Below are positions 9,568 through 18,405 of a DNA stretch of 48,964 nucleotides, piece by piece. A model generated the notes under the pieces. That model saw nothing but the letters and a program-made list of their open reading frames with translations. It searched no databases and was not told the DNA's origin. Made by a program: the position numbers and the translations under genes. The stretch is from positions 1 to 48,964 of the forward strand of contig JAFLUA010000013.1 of the NCBI GenBank assembly GCA_022508985.1. The letters are read 5' to 3'. Position 1 is the stretch's first letter; each line of letters begins with the position of its first letter. Source of the DNA: Muribaculaceae bacterium. GTDB lineage: Bacteria; Bacteroidota; Bacteroidia; Bacteroidales; Muribaculaceae.

Positions 9568-12500
9568 ATGCGTATCGTTTGGAAAATATTTCGAGCTTGT
9601 GTCTCGGTGGTGCTTCTGCTCGCGTTGCTCCTCCCCGCGTCGCTTTACGTGTTGCTTTCCATTGCGCCAGTTCAAAACAAGATACGCAATATCGCCGCCA
9701 CAGAATTATCTGAAACTCTTGGTGCCGATGTAAAAATTGGCAAAGTAATAATACACCCGTTCAACCGTCTGTCGGTAATAGATGCCGAGCTCTCGCTCGA
9801 CGGCGATAGAATTGCTCAAATATCTAATATCAGTGCCGGATTCGAACTATATCATCTGCTGCGCACCGGCGAACTTGAAATAGACTATGCCCTTATCGAT
9901 AAGGCCGACTTCCACATCACGAAAGAAACGCCTTCGGCTCCGCTTAATATTCAAGCCATTATAGAGCATCTACGATCCGACAAACCGCGACAAGACAAAG
10001 CGTTTGAATTGAAAATAAACACTGTTATCCTTCGCAACGCTAATTTATATTACGATATTCTGTCCGAGCCCTATAAAGATAACAATCAATTCGATGCCGC
10101 TCACATTGCAATTCGCGACCTTGCCGTTAATGCCTTTATCCCTCGTATTAGCAATAGCCAATATAGCATACATCTCGACCACCTTTCTTTTACCGAAAGC
10201 TCAGGTTTTACGCTAAAATCTTTGCGTGCTAAAGTTGACTTTGCCGATAATGGCGCTCGGATCTACGACTTCAACATCGACCTTCCGGCTTCGCATCTCG
10301 CATTTGACCCTATCGCCCTAAGATACAATGGCTTCGACAATATCTTACCGGCTTTACACCACGATTCAATAACACTGCAGACAAGTGGCATTAATACTAT
10401 TTCTCCGGCCGACTTCAAAGCTTTTTTGCCTATAGGGCTTGCCGTTGAGCGTAAGCTATTCGTCGAAATGATTGCCTCGGGCTCGCTCGATGAAATAAAA
10501 TTGCACAAACTGTCGCTGCGTGATAGCAACGCCGCTGCCCTTTCGGTTTTACTACAAGGCGAAGCCTCTAATTTAACCGATAACGAAAGCTTCTCATACT
10601 CTCTCAATCAAGGCGTTATCAACATCGATGGCACCAAGATTGCACCGATAGTCAACAGCATAAATGCCGGCATCGCTAAAACATTGGCAACCACAGGAGC
10701 GATAAACGCAAACATATCTGCCAATGGAACTTTTTCGAAGGGCAATATCAAAGTTGCTACCGACGGAGCGGTGGGTGCGATTGCCGTTAATGGCTCTTAT
10801 TCCGTAAACGGCAAAAATATTTCATTCACCGGCAACGTCGATACCGAAAGCTTAAATCTCGGAATTTTAGCTAACAATGATAAACTTGGCATCATAACGG
10901 CACATATCGACGGCAAGGCGACTAAGGGGTATAAAACAAATGCCAAATTTGACGCTGACATCGACGCCCTCGAGTATAATGGCTACATCTACTCTAACAT
11001 CGAAGCTTCAGCCGACATCTTAGGCTCAGAAAAATCAGAATTGAAATTCTCTTTAGACGACCCCAACATAAAGCTTTTGTTATATGCCCTTTATAACAAA
11101 ACGCCGGACTCAAAAAAATTAGAGGCCACAGCCATAACGGCTGAAGCCGATTTGTTTGCCCTCGGGTTCGACAAAAAGCATCAAGACTATAAGTTAGGCG
11201 CAAAATTAAACATCGACCTCAGCGGTAATGATATCGACAACCTCTCGGGCATGGTACAACTATCCGACCTCCGATGGGTCGACAGACGATTCAATGGCCT
11301 TAAACTCAAAAATTTCAACGTCGATTTCAACCCCGATGGCAACCCCGCTACCATTTCCATCGATTCTGACATTATCAAAGGAAACATAACAGGAGACTAC
11401 TCCCTATCGTCGCTTAAAGGCCAATTATCTGATATTTGCGAAGTATTCATTCCTGCTTTATTTGAGCAGAATAACGACATTACCTTCAACACAAAAAAGA
11501 AATCGGCGGCTAAGCACACGTTGAAACATAACAATTTCGACTTTGATTTCACACTCCTCAAAGACGACTACTTCTCCAAGTTTTTTGAGTGGCCCGTTCA
11601 AGTGATATACAACATCGACATCAGCGGACACATCGATTCGCAAAATGGCGTGGCTAAAGCTAATATTAATGCGCCCTATTTGCTGCAAGGTAACAAACTA
11701 ATCGAGCAATCAAACCTATATGTGTCGCTCGACACCACTCTTATGGAGAGTAGCGTGTACGTCACCACAAAAATGCCCACCAAGAAAGGCGATATGGCAA
11801 TTGCTGCGCTCGTAAATGCTGCCGACAACCGCCTCGACACAAAAATCGACTGGACAATAGAACGAGCAATACCTCTCAACGGAACAATCGATTTCTCGAC
11901 TCTGATACGTGAAGGTTTCAAGAAAAACACCGACGATATCCTGCCGATAAACGCTCTTGTCAGCTTCAATCCCGGCACGATAAACTTCGGCGATGATGTC
12001 TGGCAAATACACCCGACTACTATCGACATTACTCACGATAAGATTAGCATCGACGGGGTCGACCTCGAAGCCGGAAAACAGCAGATAGCCATTAACGGCA
12101 CCGTTAGCGATTTGCCGTCCGACTCGCTCGACATCTCTTTGCGCAATGTTGCTCTTCTACCTATTTTCGAGACTCTCGAGATTGACAAAGCCCTTATCGG
12201 AGGGCGTGCTACCGGCGACTTCACCGCTAAAAATCTTCTCGGCAAAGAGCCTTCGTTGATTTGCCCAGTATTGCACGTTGACTCGATAGGATACCAACGT
12301 TGCACCATAGGCGATGCCGACATCCTCGCTCTTTGGGATAACGAAAAACAGTCTTTCTTCCTCGATGCCGACATTACAGGCCTGGAAGGTCGCAAATCTT
12401 ATATCAGCGGCGACATTTTCCCGTTCACCGAATCGCTCGACATTTCGTTCGACGCCGACAGCGTTCCCGTTGGGTTCCTCAAACCATTCATGGACGCCTT

Positions 12501-14037
12501 CACCTCCGACATTAGCGGGCGGGCAACAGGACATTGTCGCCTTTTTGGCACCTTCAAAGAAATTGACCTGGAAGGCGATGTGTTCGCAAACGATGTAAAA
12601 ATTAAAGTCGATTTTACCGGAACGTCTTATCTCGCTACCGACAGCGTGCACTTGCGTCCGGGCAGAATCGACATAAAAAACATAATGATACGCGACACCG
12701 AGGGCAACACTGCCTCGCTAAATGGTTGGGTAGGTCATAAATATTTCAAAGAGCCGACATTCCGCTTCGATGTCACACAGGCTCGTAATCTTCTTTGTTA
12801 CAACACCAAAGCATCAGACAATCCCGACTGGTATGGTAAAATATACGGTAGCGGTACGGCCTCGATTTCGGGACAACCCGGTGTTGTGAATATAAACGTG
12901 GCTATGACCACGACTCCGGGCTCATCTTTCACTTTTGTGTTATCCGACAGGCTCGATGCTGAAGATTACTCCTTTATCACCTTCCGCGACATCACCCCCG
13001 ACTCGCTCAAAACATCTGTCGCCGCTCATGACAACATTCCCAAAGAAATCAAAGACCTTAAGGCAAATAACATCGTCGTCGAAGAATCATCGCTTTACAA
13101 CATGGACATTAGAGTTGATGTTACTCGCGATGCAACAATGATTCTCGTTATGGACCCCATCGGTGGCGATGAAATTAAAGCTCATGGCGAAGGTAATCTG
13201 CGCCTTTCTTATCAGTCGGCTAACAACGACCTAAACATGTGGGGCAAATATGCCATTTCCGACGGAAGCTATCGCTTCACACTTCAAGACATCATTATAA
13301 AAGACTTTACGATAAAAGAAGGCAGCCAAATACAATTCGACGGCGATCCCTACGCTGTAAAAACACAATTAAATGCTTTTTACGCTACCAATGCCAACCT
13401 CAGCGACCTCGACGAGTCTTTCCTTCAAGATAAAGAAGTGGCGAGAACAAACGTTCCCGTACATGCCCTCATGAATGTTTCAGGCGACATACGGCAACCG
13501 GCTATCGACTTCGACCTTGAGTTCCCTACGCTGTCGCAAGACACATACAGAAAAGTGAGAAGCATCGTGAGCACGTCCGACATGATGAACCAGCAGATAA
13601 TATATCTGCTCGCCCTGAATCGTTTCTACACGCCCGATTACATGGCTTCTACAACAAAAGGTAGCGAACTATTCTCCGTCGCCTCATCTACGATCTCAAG
13701 CCAACTCAGCAGCATGCTCGGCAAACTGAGCGACAACTGGAGCATAGCTCCCAACCTGCGTAGCGACCGCGGCGACTTCTCCGACGTGGAAGTCGACGTC
13801 GCTCTCTCAAGCCGATTGCTAAACAACCGACTGCTATTCAACGGCAACTTCGGCTATCGCGATAAATCTCTAAACACCAACCAATTTATCGGCGATTTCG
13901 ACATCGAATATCTTCTCAACAAGCGCGGAACGTGGCGTTTAAAAGCTTATAACCGATACAACGACCGCAACTACTATATACGTAGCGCTCAGACCACTCA
14001 AGGCATCGGCATCCTATTCCGACACGACTTCGATTAA
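9568..14037 (+). CDS. tamB: TamB-family translocation/assembly module protein (DUF490)
   Basis: A 1489-residue AsmA/TamB-like protein. An uncleaved N-terminal membrane anchor (about 8-32) is followed by a very long region of repeated short beta-strands, as expected for the extended beta-groove that bridges inner and outer membrane. The C-terminal about 400 residues form the DUF490/TamB domain, ending in strand-rich, Tyr-rich sequence and a terminal FRHDFD. In Proteobacteria TamB works with the Omp85 protein TamA and in phospholipid transport to the outer membrane; Bacteroidetes homologues are presumed similar. No TamA/Omp85 gene is in the window. The protein is intact and no frameshift is seen. 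Confidence 0.9.
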   Translation: MRIVWKIFRACVSVVLLLALLLPASLYVLLSIAPVQNKIRNIAATELSETLGADVKIGKVIIHPFNRLSVIDAELSLDGDRIAQISNISAGFELYHLLRTGELEIDYALIDKADFHITKETPSAPLNIQAIIEHLRSDKPRQDKAFELKINTVILRNANLYYDILSEPYKDNNQFDAAHIAIRDLAVNAFIPRISNSQYSIHLDHLSFTESSGFTLKSLRAKVDFADNGARIYDFNIDLPASHLAFDPIALRYNGFDNILPALHHDSITLQTSGINTISPADFKAFLPIGLAVERKLFVEMIASGSLDEIKLHKLSLRDSNAAALSVLLQGEASNLTDNESFSYSLNQGVINIDGTKIAPIVNSINAGIAKTLATTGAINANISANGTFSKGNIKVATDGAVGAIAVNGSYSVNGKNISFTGNVDTESLNLGILANNDKLGIITAHIDGKATKGYKTNAKFDADIDALEYNGYIYSNIEASADILGSEKSELKFSLDDPNIKLLLYALYNKTPDSKKLEATAITAEADLFALGFDKKHQDYKLGAKLNIDLSGNDIDNLSGMVQLSDLRWVDRRFNGLKLKNFNVDFNPDGNPATISIDSDIIKGNITGDYSLSSLKGQLSDICEVFIPALFEQNNDITFNTKKKSAAKHTLKHNNFDFDFTLLKDDYFSKFFEWPVQVIYNIDISGHIDSQNGVAKANINAPYLLQGNKLIEQSNLYVSLDTTLMESSVYVTTKMPTKKGDMAIAALVNAADNRLDTKIDWTIERAIPLNGTIDFSTLIREGFKKNTDDILPINALVSFNPGTINFGDDVWQIHPTTIDITHDKISIDGVDLEAGKQQIAINGTVSDLPSDSLDISLRNVALLPIFETLEIDKALIGGRATGDFTAKNLLGKEPSLICPVLHVDSIGYQRCTIGDADILALWDNEKQSFFLDADITGLEGRKSYISGDIFPFTESLDISFDADSVPVGFLKPFMDAFTSDISGRATGHCRLFGTFKEIDLEGDVFANDVKIKVDFTGTSYLATDSVHLRPGRIDIKNIMIRDTEGNTASLNGWVGHKYFKEPTFRFDVTQARNLLCYNTKASDNPDWYGKIYGSGTASISGQPGVVNINVAMTTTPGSSFTFVLSDRLDAEDYSFITFRDITPDSLKTSVAAHDNIPKEIKDLKANNIVVEESSLYNMDIRVDVTRDATMILVMDPIGGDEIKAHGEGNLRLSYQSANNDLNMWGKYAISDGSYRFTLQDIIIKDFTIKEGSQIQFDGDPYAVKTQLNAFYATNANLSDLDESFLQDKEVARTNVPVHALMNVSGDIRQPAIDFDLEFPTLSQDTYRKVRSIVSTSDMMNQQIIYLLALNRFYTPDYMASTTKGSELFSVASSTISSQLSSMLGKLSDNWSIAPNLRSDRGDFSDVEVDVALSSRLLNNRLLFNGNFGYRDKSLNTNQFIGDFDIEYLLNKRGTWRLKAYNRYNDRNYYIRSAQTTQGIGILFRHDFD

Positions 14038-14253
14038 TACCCCTGGCCCCGGGACGGGCGACACCATAACTAACCGAGTACCGCGAGCGATAGCGAGCCG
14101 TGCCCGGATAAGGCTATATATACACGACACAGCCCCGGAGGCGGCTGCACCTTAGTCGCGAAGTGAAATATGAGATGACTCAAGAAATCGACGAAGTCGC
14201 TTGAGAACATAAAAAAAATAAAAGATGACTCAAGAATTGAGACAAGTGGCGTA
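14038..14253. other. G+C-rich spacer with short repeats, no gene
   Basis: The part up to about 14160 is G+C-rich and contains short palindromic stretches such as ccccgg and the repeated gcga units in 'cgcgagcgatagcgagccg'. A 13-bp sequence (gatgactcaagaa) occurs twice, at 14174-14186 and 14224-14236. No convincing coding frame is seen. It resembles the spacers at 15764-16125 and 45849-46042 in style. Confidence 0.5.
14185..14203 (+). repeat. 19-bp direct repeat, left copy
   Basis: aaatcgacgaagtcgcttg, identical to 15869-15887. The two copies flank the 453-residue orphan gene. The core cgac-gaa-gtcg is itself a small hairpin. Confidence 0.85.
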
Positions 14254-14262
14254 TATCTTTGC
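14254..14262 (+). promoter_or_regulatory. -7 box (TATCTTTGC)
   Basis: A good TAnnTTTGC match upstream of a 23-codon open frame (14281) and of the orphan gene (14402). It is the only such box between tamB and the orphan gene. Confidence 0.55.
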
Positions 14263-14280
14263 ATCCGTAACAACTATCGT

Positions 14281-14352
14281 ATGGTCCTTCTTGAAACATT
14301 GGCAGCTAATATAGCACAAGATGAAGCGATAGAAATAGAGACAACTGAATGA
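14281..14352 (+). CDS. Possible 23-residue leader or gene remnant
   Basis: A short ATG frame (MVLLETLAANIAQDEAIEIE then TTE) placed 18 bp after a -7 box, the spacing normal for a real start. It ends 49 bp before the orphan gene. It may be a leader peptide, or the first codons of a gene displaced by acquisition of the orphan gene. I recognise no homologue; composition alone does not prove that it is translated. Confidence 0.25.
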   Translation: MVLLETLAANIAQDEAIEIETTE

Positions 14353-14401
14353 AAATATTATTGAGTCATAAACATGGCTATAATTAGAATTACGGTATAT
14401 T

Positions 14402-15763
14402 ATGAAATCCAAAAGAAACCCCAATTTAATAGAAGTGCTATCTAAAGCTTCGATTGTTGAATTAAGAAAATTCGCAAATGATCTTAATATTGAATTTAGC
14501 TTGAAAATAAATAAAAAAGAATTGTCGCGTACACTGGCGACTTCAATTCTTGGTTGTCCTCAAAATTTGCTGGATATATTATTTACATACGAATTGAAAG
14601 TAATAAAGCAGTTAATTAACAATAAGATTTATCATAATTCATCGTCGTTTAATCAAATATTCTTCCCACCAATTGTAATTGTCGAGTCGATAGATCCCAA
14701 AATTGGCCGTGGCAACATCATGAAAGAATATCTACGTTTACCTGAAGACCTAATTGAAGCCTTACATCCATTAATTGATGATGAGATATCAAAACGAAAA
14801 TCAAAATCCTTCGAAGATGCTGAGATATTTTTGCTCGGCTTAACAACTCTGAAAGGATGCATAAATGAGCAGGATATTATAAATCAGCTCAGAAAAGAAC
14901 CTTTCGGCAAAGTTACACAGGCTTCTTACTCAAGGTTATTTAGGGAAATTTCAAAGCGTTTGAATCGACTATATTTACCCCAATCCAATGTTTATCTTTC
15001 TCCTTATGTGGATTCAGAACATATGATTCAGCTTCCAGGCCTTGAACAGAAAAACGAGCCTATATTTCGAAATTCAGAAATAAGAGCAGCTTCTAAGTTA
15101 TTGGATTTAAAACTGGAAGTATATTATTCCACAAGATTATATGAGCTTTTAGAAAAAGAACGATTCACAAAAAGAGAAATCGATGAACTTTTTTTCAATA
15201 TTTGGTCTAAAAGACAGCAAAATGTAGATTTGAATTTATTCGATTTTTTATCAACAGAACGAGTGATTAACGACAAATCTCTGTTTTTGTATTCCATAGC
15301 TACTTATTATAATTTTTTACCCATGTGGAAATACAGAGGTCGTACAGCTTTTTCTGAAGAGGGCGTTAATCCACCGGTCCTCTGGGATATATCGTCTTAT
15401 AAATTTGAAGGTAAAGGTAAAGATAAGGGTAAAGATAAGGGATATGACTTAAATGAGTACATAGAATTTCTTCATAGTTCTATAGTTCATTTTTATGATG
15501 ATTCTATTTATTGGGATAAAAAGGAAAATCTTTTTTTATATATAGATAATAAGTATTTATGGAGTGTTTGGGTTGGCACAGATGATGCTAAAGACCTCTT
15601 AGACTATTATATACGAATACCATTTCCGTCAATTATGAGGTATCATCGACAATATAAACAATTGCTGGCATCAAGACGACTTATAAAAAAATTTGTCTTA
15701 GAAAATTTTGAAAAAGACAAACTCCAATCCGAGGCTATGAAAATACGCGTCGAAAAGTTTTGA
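14402..15763 (+). CDS. A+T-rich orphan protein of unknown function (453 aa)
   Basis: I do not recognise this gene. The first about 75 residues (SKASIVELRKFANDLNI, KKELSRTLATSIL) have the helix-strand-helix rhythm of SAP/Rho-N-like nucleic-acid-binding domains, but this is a weak pattern match. The rest is rich in Lys, Tyr, Phe and Ile, with no signal peptide or membrane segment and no catalytic motif I can name. A Gly-Lys-Asp linker (about residues 337-347) is encoded by two exact 12-bp tandem units, ggtaaagataag, at 15416-15427 and 15428-15439, a likely length-variable site. The DNA is visibly richer in A+T than the surrounding genes, and a 19-bp direct repeat flanks it on both sides, which suggests horizontal acquisition. 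A defence, toxin or phage-related role is possible but unproven. Confidence 0.7.
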   Translation: MKSKRNPNLIEVLSKASIVELRKFANDLNIEFSLKINKKELSRTLATSILGCPQNLLDILFTYELKVIKQLINNKIYHNSSSFNQIFFPPIVIVESIDPKIGRGNIMKEYLRLPEDLIEALHPLIDDEISKRKSKSFEDAEIFLLGLTTLKGCINEQDIINQLRKEPFGKVTQASYSRLFREISKRLNRLYLPQSNVYLSPYVDSEHMIQLPGLEQKNEPIFRNSEIRAASKLLDLKLEVYYSTRLYELLEKERFTKREIDELFFNIWSKRQQNVDLNLFDFLSTERVINDKSLFLYSIATYYNFLPMWKYRGRTAFSEEGVNPPVLWDISSYKFEGKGKDKGKDKGYDLNEYIEFLHSSIVHFYDDSIYWDKKENLFLYIDNKYLWSVWVGTDDAKDLLDYYIRIPFPSIMRYHRQYKQLLASRRLIKKFVLENFEKDKLQSEAMKIRVEKF

Positions 15764-15868
15764 TGGTGTTTCGGCAAAAAGTTCGAGGTACTCGGCTAAA
15801 CATAATGTAGCCGCTCCGCGGCTTTCACATTTGTCGGCTGAAAAAGGCTCGGAGAGCCGATGTAAGGA

Positions 15869-15887
15869 AAATCGACGAAGTCGCTTG
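15869..15887 (+). repeat. 19-bp direct repeat, right copy
   Basis: Identical to 14185-14203, in the same orientation, 106 bp after the stop of the orphan gene. Confidence 0.85.
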
Positions 15888-15899
15888 CAAAGCAAGAAA

Positions 15900-15932
15900 C
15901 CCCAGTCGAGCGCTATGGCGCGGAGGCTGGGG
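15900..15932. repeat. Double hairpin followed by GGGATGA (copy 1)
   Basis: Outer 6-bp stem ccccag/ctgggg (15900-15905 with 15927-15932) encloses an inner 4-bp stem gcgc/gcgc (15910-15913 with 15918-15921) with a 4-base loop. The same arrangement, with different stem bases, occurs at 45951-45979, and both are preceded by an A-run and followed by ggggatga. Confidence 0.6.
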
Positions 15933-16125
15933 GATGATGACGCGCCCTCCCGTCCCTGTCGGCGAGCCATTATGAGTTGTAAAGTAGATCGGCCGACCCT
16001 TTAGTGAGTCGGCTATTCCTTCGTGCCAATCTCTTTCGGGTCGCACTCGTCTCGCATCTTCGTTCCCTTTTGCCTTTTTTACGCTAAAATATGTGAAGAT
16101 AGGGCCTCAATCGATAAAAATTAGC

Positions 16126-16134
16126 TAACTTTGC
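16126..16134 (+). promoter_or_regulatory. -7 box (TAACTTTGC) for the alanine/sodium symporter
   Basis: A perfect -7 box that ends only 4 bp before the ATG at 16139. Transcription would begin at or very near the start codon, so the mRNA may be leaderless, or translation may begin at the ATG of codon 16. Confidence 0.65.
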
Positions 16135-16138
16135 ATAT

Positions 16139-17545
16139 ATGTTGGAAAAGATAGGACAATTTATAATCGAGGCTGCCGATATCATGGGCGGCTATCCGCT
16201 TTTCTTCCTACTCATAGGAGGCGGCCTGTTTTTATTTATACGCTCAGGTGCCGTGTCGTTGCGACGACTTCCTGCCGCCATCAGCGAACTTCGGCGCAAG
16301 CCCTCAGGCGGTTCGGCCGAAGGTCAGATATCGTCGGTGCAAGCCCTGGCCTCTGTCGTGGCGGCTACTATCGGCCTGGGAAACATTGCCGGCGTAGCTA
16401 TAGCTCTTGTGCTCGGCGGGCCCGGTTCTATCTTTTGGATGTGGGTTAGCGCTCTTGTGGGTATGGCTACGAAATACCATGAAGGTGTGTTGGCCATTAT
16501 GTATAAAGGAACCGACGACCGCGGGAATCCGCAAGGTGGCCCCATGCATATTATCGAGAAAGGGCTTGGTCCTAAATGGAAACCGCTGGCAGTATTCTTT
16601 GCCGTTGCAGGTCTCTTCGGCACGATGTGCATCATGAACGCTAATCAGCTCACCGAGGCTTTTATAACAACATTCACAACGCCCGAAGGCCTTCAGAGCA
16701 ACGTGTTCCTATCTAATATCGGTGCTTATATCGGGCTCGACAACACCGGCGTATATCGTCTTATTTTCGGTATCGTAATATCGGCCATCGTTGCCGTCGT
16801 TATCCTTGGTGGCATAAAGCGCATTGCAAGCGTTGCCACAATTATGGTGCCGTTTATGGTGGGGCTTTACTTCCTTATGGTGTTATATATCATCGTAACA
16901 AATCTTTCGGGCGTACCGGGAGTTTTCAAAAGCATTTTCACCGAAGCTTTCAACCTCAAGGCCGGCTTTGGCGCCCTTGCCGGAATAGCCATTATCGGCG
17001 CTCGACGTGCCGCTCTCGTCAACGATGCCGGCATAGGCACAGCATCGCTGATGCATGGGGCGTCGCGTAACAATGAGCCTGTACGCGAAGGCCTTGTCGC
17101 TATGCTCGGGCCGAGCATCGACTCGGGTTTGGTGTGTACTCTCACTGCGATAGCGATACTGCTATGCGGAAACACCGACATCGAAGGCGTTAAAGGCCTC
17201 GAAGTGGCCATGAAAGCATTCAGCGCCGGCATACCCGGTGGCGATATGCTGCTAATGTGCATTGTTATCTGCTTTGCAATGTCGTCGATGTTCAGCTACT
17301 CTTTCTACGGCACCACCTGTGCTAATTATCTATTTGGCACTCGCTTTGGCAAATACTATGTATGGGCCTATCTCGCCTCTCTTGTCATCTTCTCTGTAGT
17401 GCCTATCGAAGCTGCCGTTGGCGCTTGCGACCTGTTCTATGCCTTGATGGCAATTCCTACGATGATTGCCCTGCTATTACTTAGCCCTAAAGTAAACAAG
17501 GCCACACGGCAATTTTTTGACAAAGAAAATACGAAGAAAAAATAA
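16139..17545 (+). CDS. Alanine/glycine:cation symporter (AGCS family)
   Basis: An inner-membrane sodium- (or proton-) coupled carrier for alanine or glycine. The 468 residues form about ten to eleven membrane helices. GLGNIAGVAIALVLGGPGSIFWMW at about 79-102 matches the AGCS signature (first half GLGNIAGVA, second half GGPGSIFWMW), and NDAGIGTASLMHGAS corresponds to the conserved loop usually written NEAGMGSAP. The start at 16139 gives a typical N-terminus, but the -7 box is only 4 bp upstream, so an internal start at the ATG of residue 16 (MGGYPLFF) is an alternative. lgt begins 5 bp downstream. Confidence 0.92.
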   Translation: MLEKIGQFIIEAADIMGGYPLFFLLIGGGLFLFIRSGAVSLRRLPAAISELRRKPSGGSAEGQISSVQALASVVAATIGLGNIAGVAIALVLGGPGSIFWMWVSALVGMATKYHEGVLAIMYKGTDDRGNPQGGPMHIIEKGLGPKWKPLAVFFAVAGLFGTMCIMNANQLTEAFITTFTTPEGLQSNVFLSNIGAYIGLDNTGVYRLIFGIVISAIVAVVILGGIKRIASVATIMVPFMVGLYFLMVLYIIVTNLSGVPGVFKSIFTEAFNLKAGFGALAGIAIIGARRAALVNDAGIGTASLMHGASRNNEPVREGLVAMLGPSIDSGLVCTLTAIAILLCGNTDIEGVKGLEVAMKAFSAGIPGGDMLLMCIVICFAMSSMFSYSFYGTTCANYLFGTRFGKYYVWAYLASLVIFSVVPIEAAVGACDLFYALMAIPTMIALLLLSPKVNKATRQFFDKENTKKK

Positions 17546-17550
17546 CGATA

Positions 17551-18405
17551 ATGCTGTCATCATTCATTACGTGGGATGTTAATCCTGCCATTATAGATGG
17601 TTTTATTACAGTGCGCTGGTATGGCCTTATGTTTGCCATCGGCTTCTGGCTCGGATACAATATCGTGGCTAAAATGTTCAAGCGCGAAGGCATGCCCGAG
17701 CGCTGGCTGGGTATTTTGCTGATATATGTTGGTGTTGCCACCATTGTCGGCGCTCGCTTAGGCCACGTCTTTTTCTATCAATGGGACTACTACTCCGCTC
17801 ACCCTTGGAAGATTCTCGCCACGTGGGAAGGAGGCCTCGCCAGCCACGGCGGTGCTATAGGCATCATCATTGCCGTTATCATCTTTTCCATCTTCGTATC
17901 TAAACGGAGCCCGCTATGGACTTTCGACCGCCTCACCATAGCCATCGCCCTGGTAGGCTGCTTGATAAGACTCGGAAATCTGATGAACTCGGAAATTTTT
18001 GGCCACGCCACAACACTCCCCTGGGGATTTATGTTTGTGCGTTCGGCAGAGTGGCATCAGTTATATTATGGCCAAGCATGTCACCCCACACAGATCTACG
18101 AGTCGCTCACCTATCTGGCGCTTTTTGGCCTGATGATGTGGATGTATTGGAAAAAGAACTGCGGAGAACGTCCCGGATTGCTTTTCGGCACCTTTCTCAT
18201 AGGCACTTTCGCCTCGCGTTTCTTTATTGAATTTATCAAAAACGACCAGGTCGATTTCGAAGCCAACATGGCTCTTAATATGGGACAGTTGCTTTCAATT
18301 CCATTTGTAATACTCGGCATTGTGCTTATCGTAAGAGCTTTTTGCCGCAAACCCATTGAAATATCCTATCCCAACGCTTTCGCCCCGGAAAACAACAAAA
18401 AATGA
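17551..18405 (+). CDS. lgt: Phosphatidylglycerol--prolipoprotein diacylglyceryl transferase
   Basis: Lgt transfers diacylglycerol from phosphatidylglycerol to the lipobox cysteine of prolipoproteins, the first step of lipoprotein maturation in the inner membrane. The protein is 284 residues with about seven membrane helices. GARLGHVFFYQWDYY, IRLGNLMNSEIFGH (the Lgt signature with its essential arginine) and HPTQIYESL are all present. Several lipoproteins elsewhere in this window (24457, 35089, 41137) would be its substrates. The stop overlaps the ATG of the next gene (ATGA), indicating translational coupling. Confidence 0.96.
   Translation: MLSSFITWDVNPAIIDGFITVRWYGLMFAIGFWLGYNIVAKMFKREGMPERWLGILLIYVGVATIVGARLGHVFFYQWDYYSAHPWKILATWEGGLASHGGAIGIIIAVIIFSIFVSKRSPLWTFDRLTIAIALVGCLIRLGNLMNSEIFGHATTLPWGFMFVRSAEWHQLYYGQACHPTQIYESLTYLALFGLMMWMYWKKNCGERPGLLFGTFLIGTFASRFFIEFIKNDQVDFEANMALNMGQLLSIPFVILGIVLIVRAFCRKPIEISYPNAFAPENNKK

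Larger units (their letters stand above)
15764..16125. other. Hairpin-rich G+C-rich spacer, no convincing gene
   Basis: About 360 bp with many short perfect inverted repeats: agccgc/gcggct near 15811, tcggct/agccga (about 15835-15861), ggctc/gagcc, cttgc/gcaag, a double hairpin at 15900-15932, and gccgac/gtcggc at 15992-16013. A minus-strand open frame of 90 codons at 15698-15970 covers part of it but consists of these repeats and overlaps the orphan gene; I do not accept it as a gene. The 3' end becomes T-rich before the symporter promoter. Confidence 0.55.

Noticed and set aside
14230-14424. Minus-strand 64-codon frame upstream of the orphan gene
   Set aside because: Overlaps a promoter box and the orphan start, with no supporting motif or start signal.
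15698-15970. Minus-strand 90-codon frame in the spacer after the orphan gene
   Set aside because: It is built of hairpin repeats and overlaps the orphan gene; composition is not protein-like.
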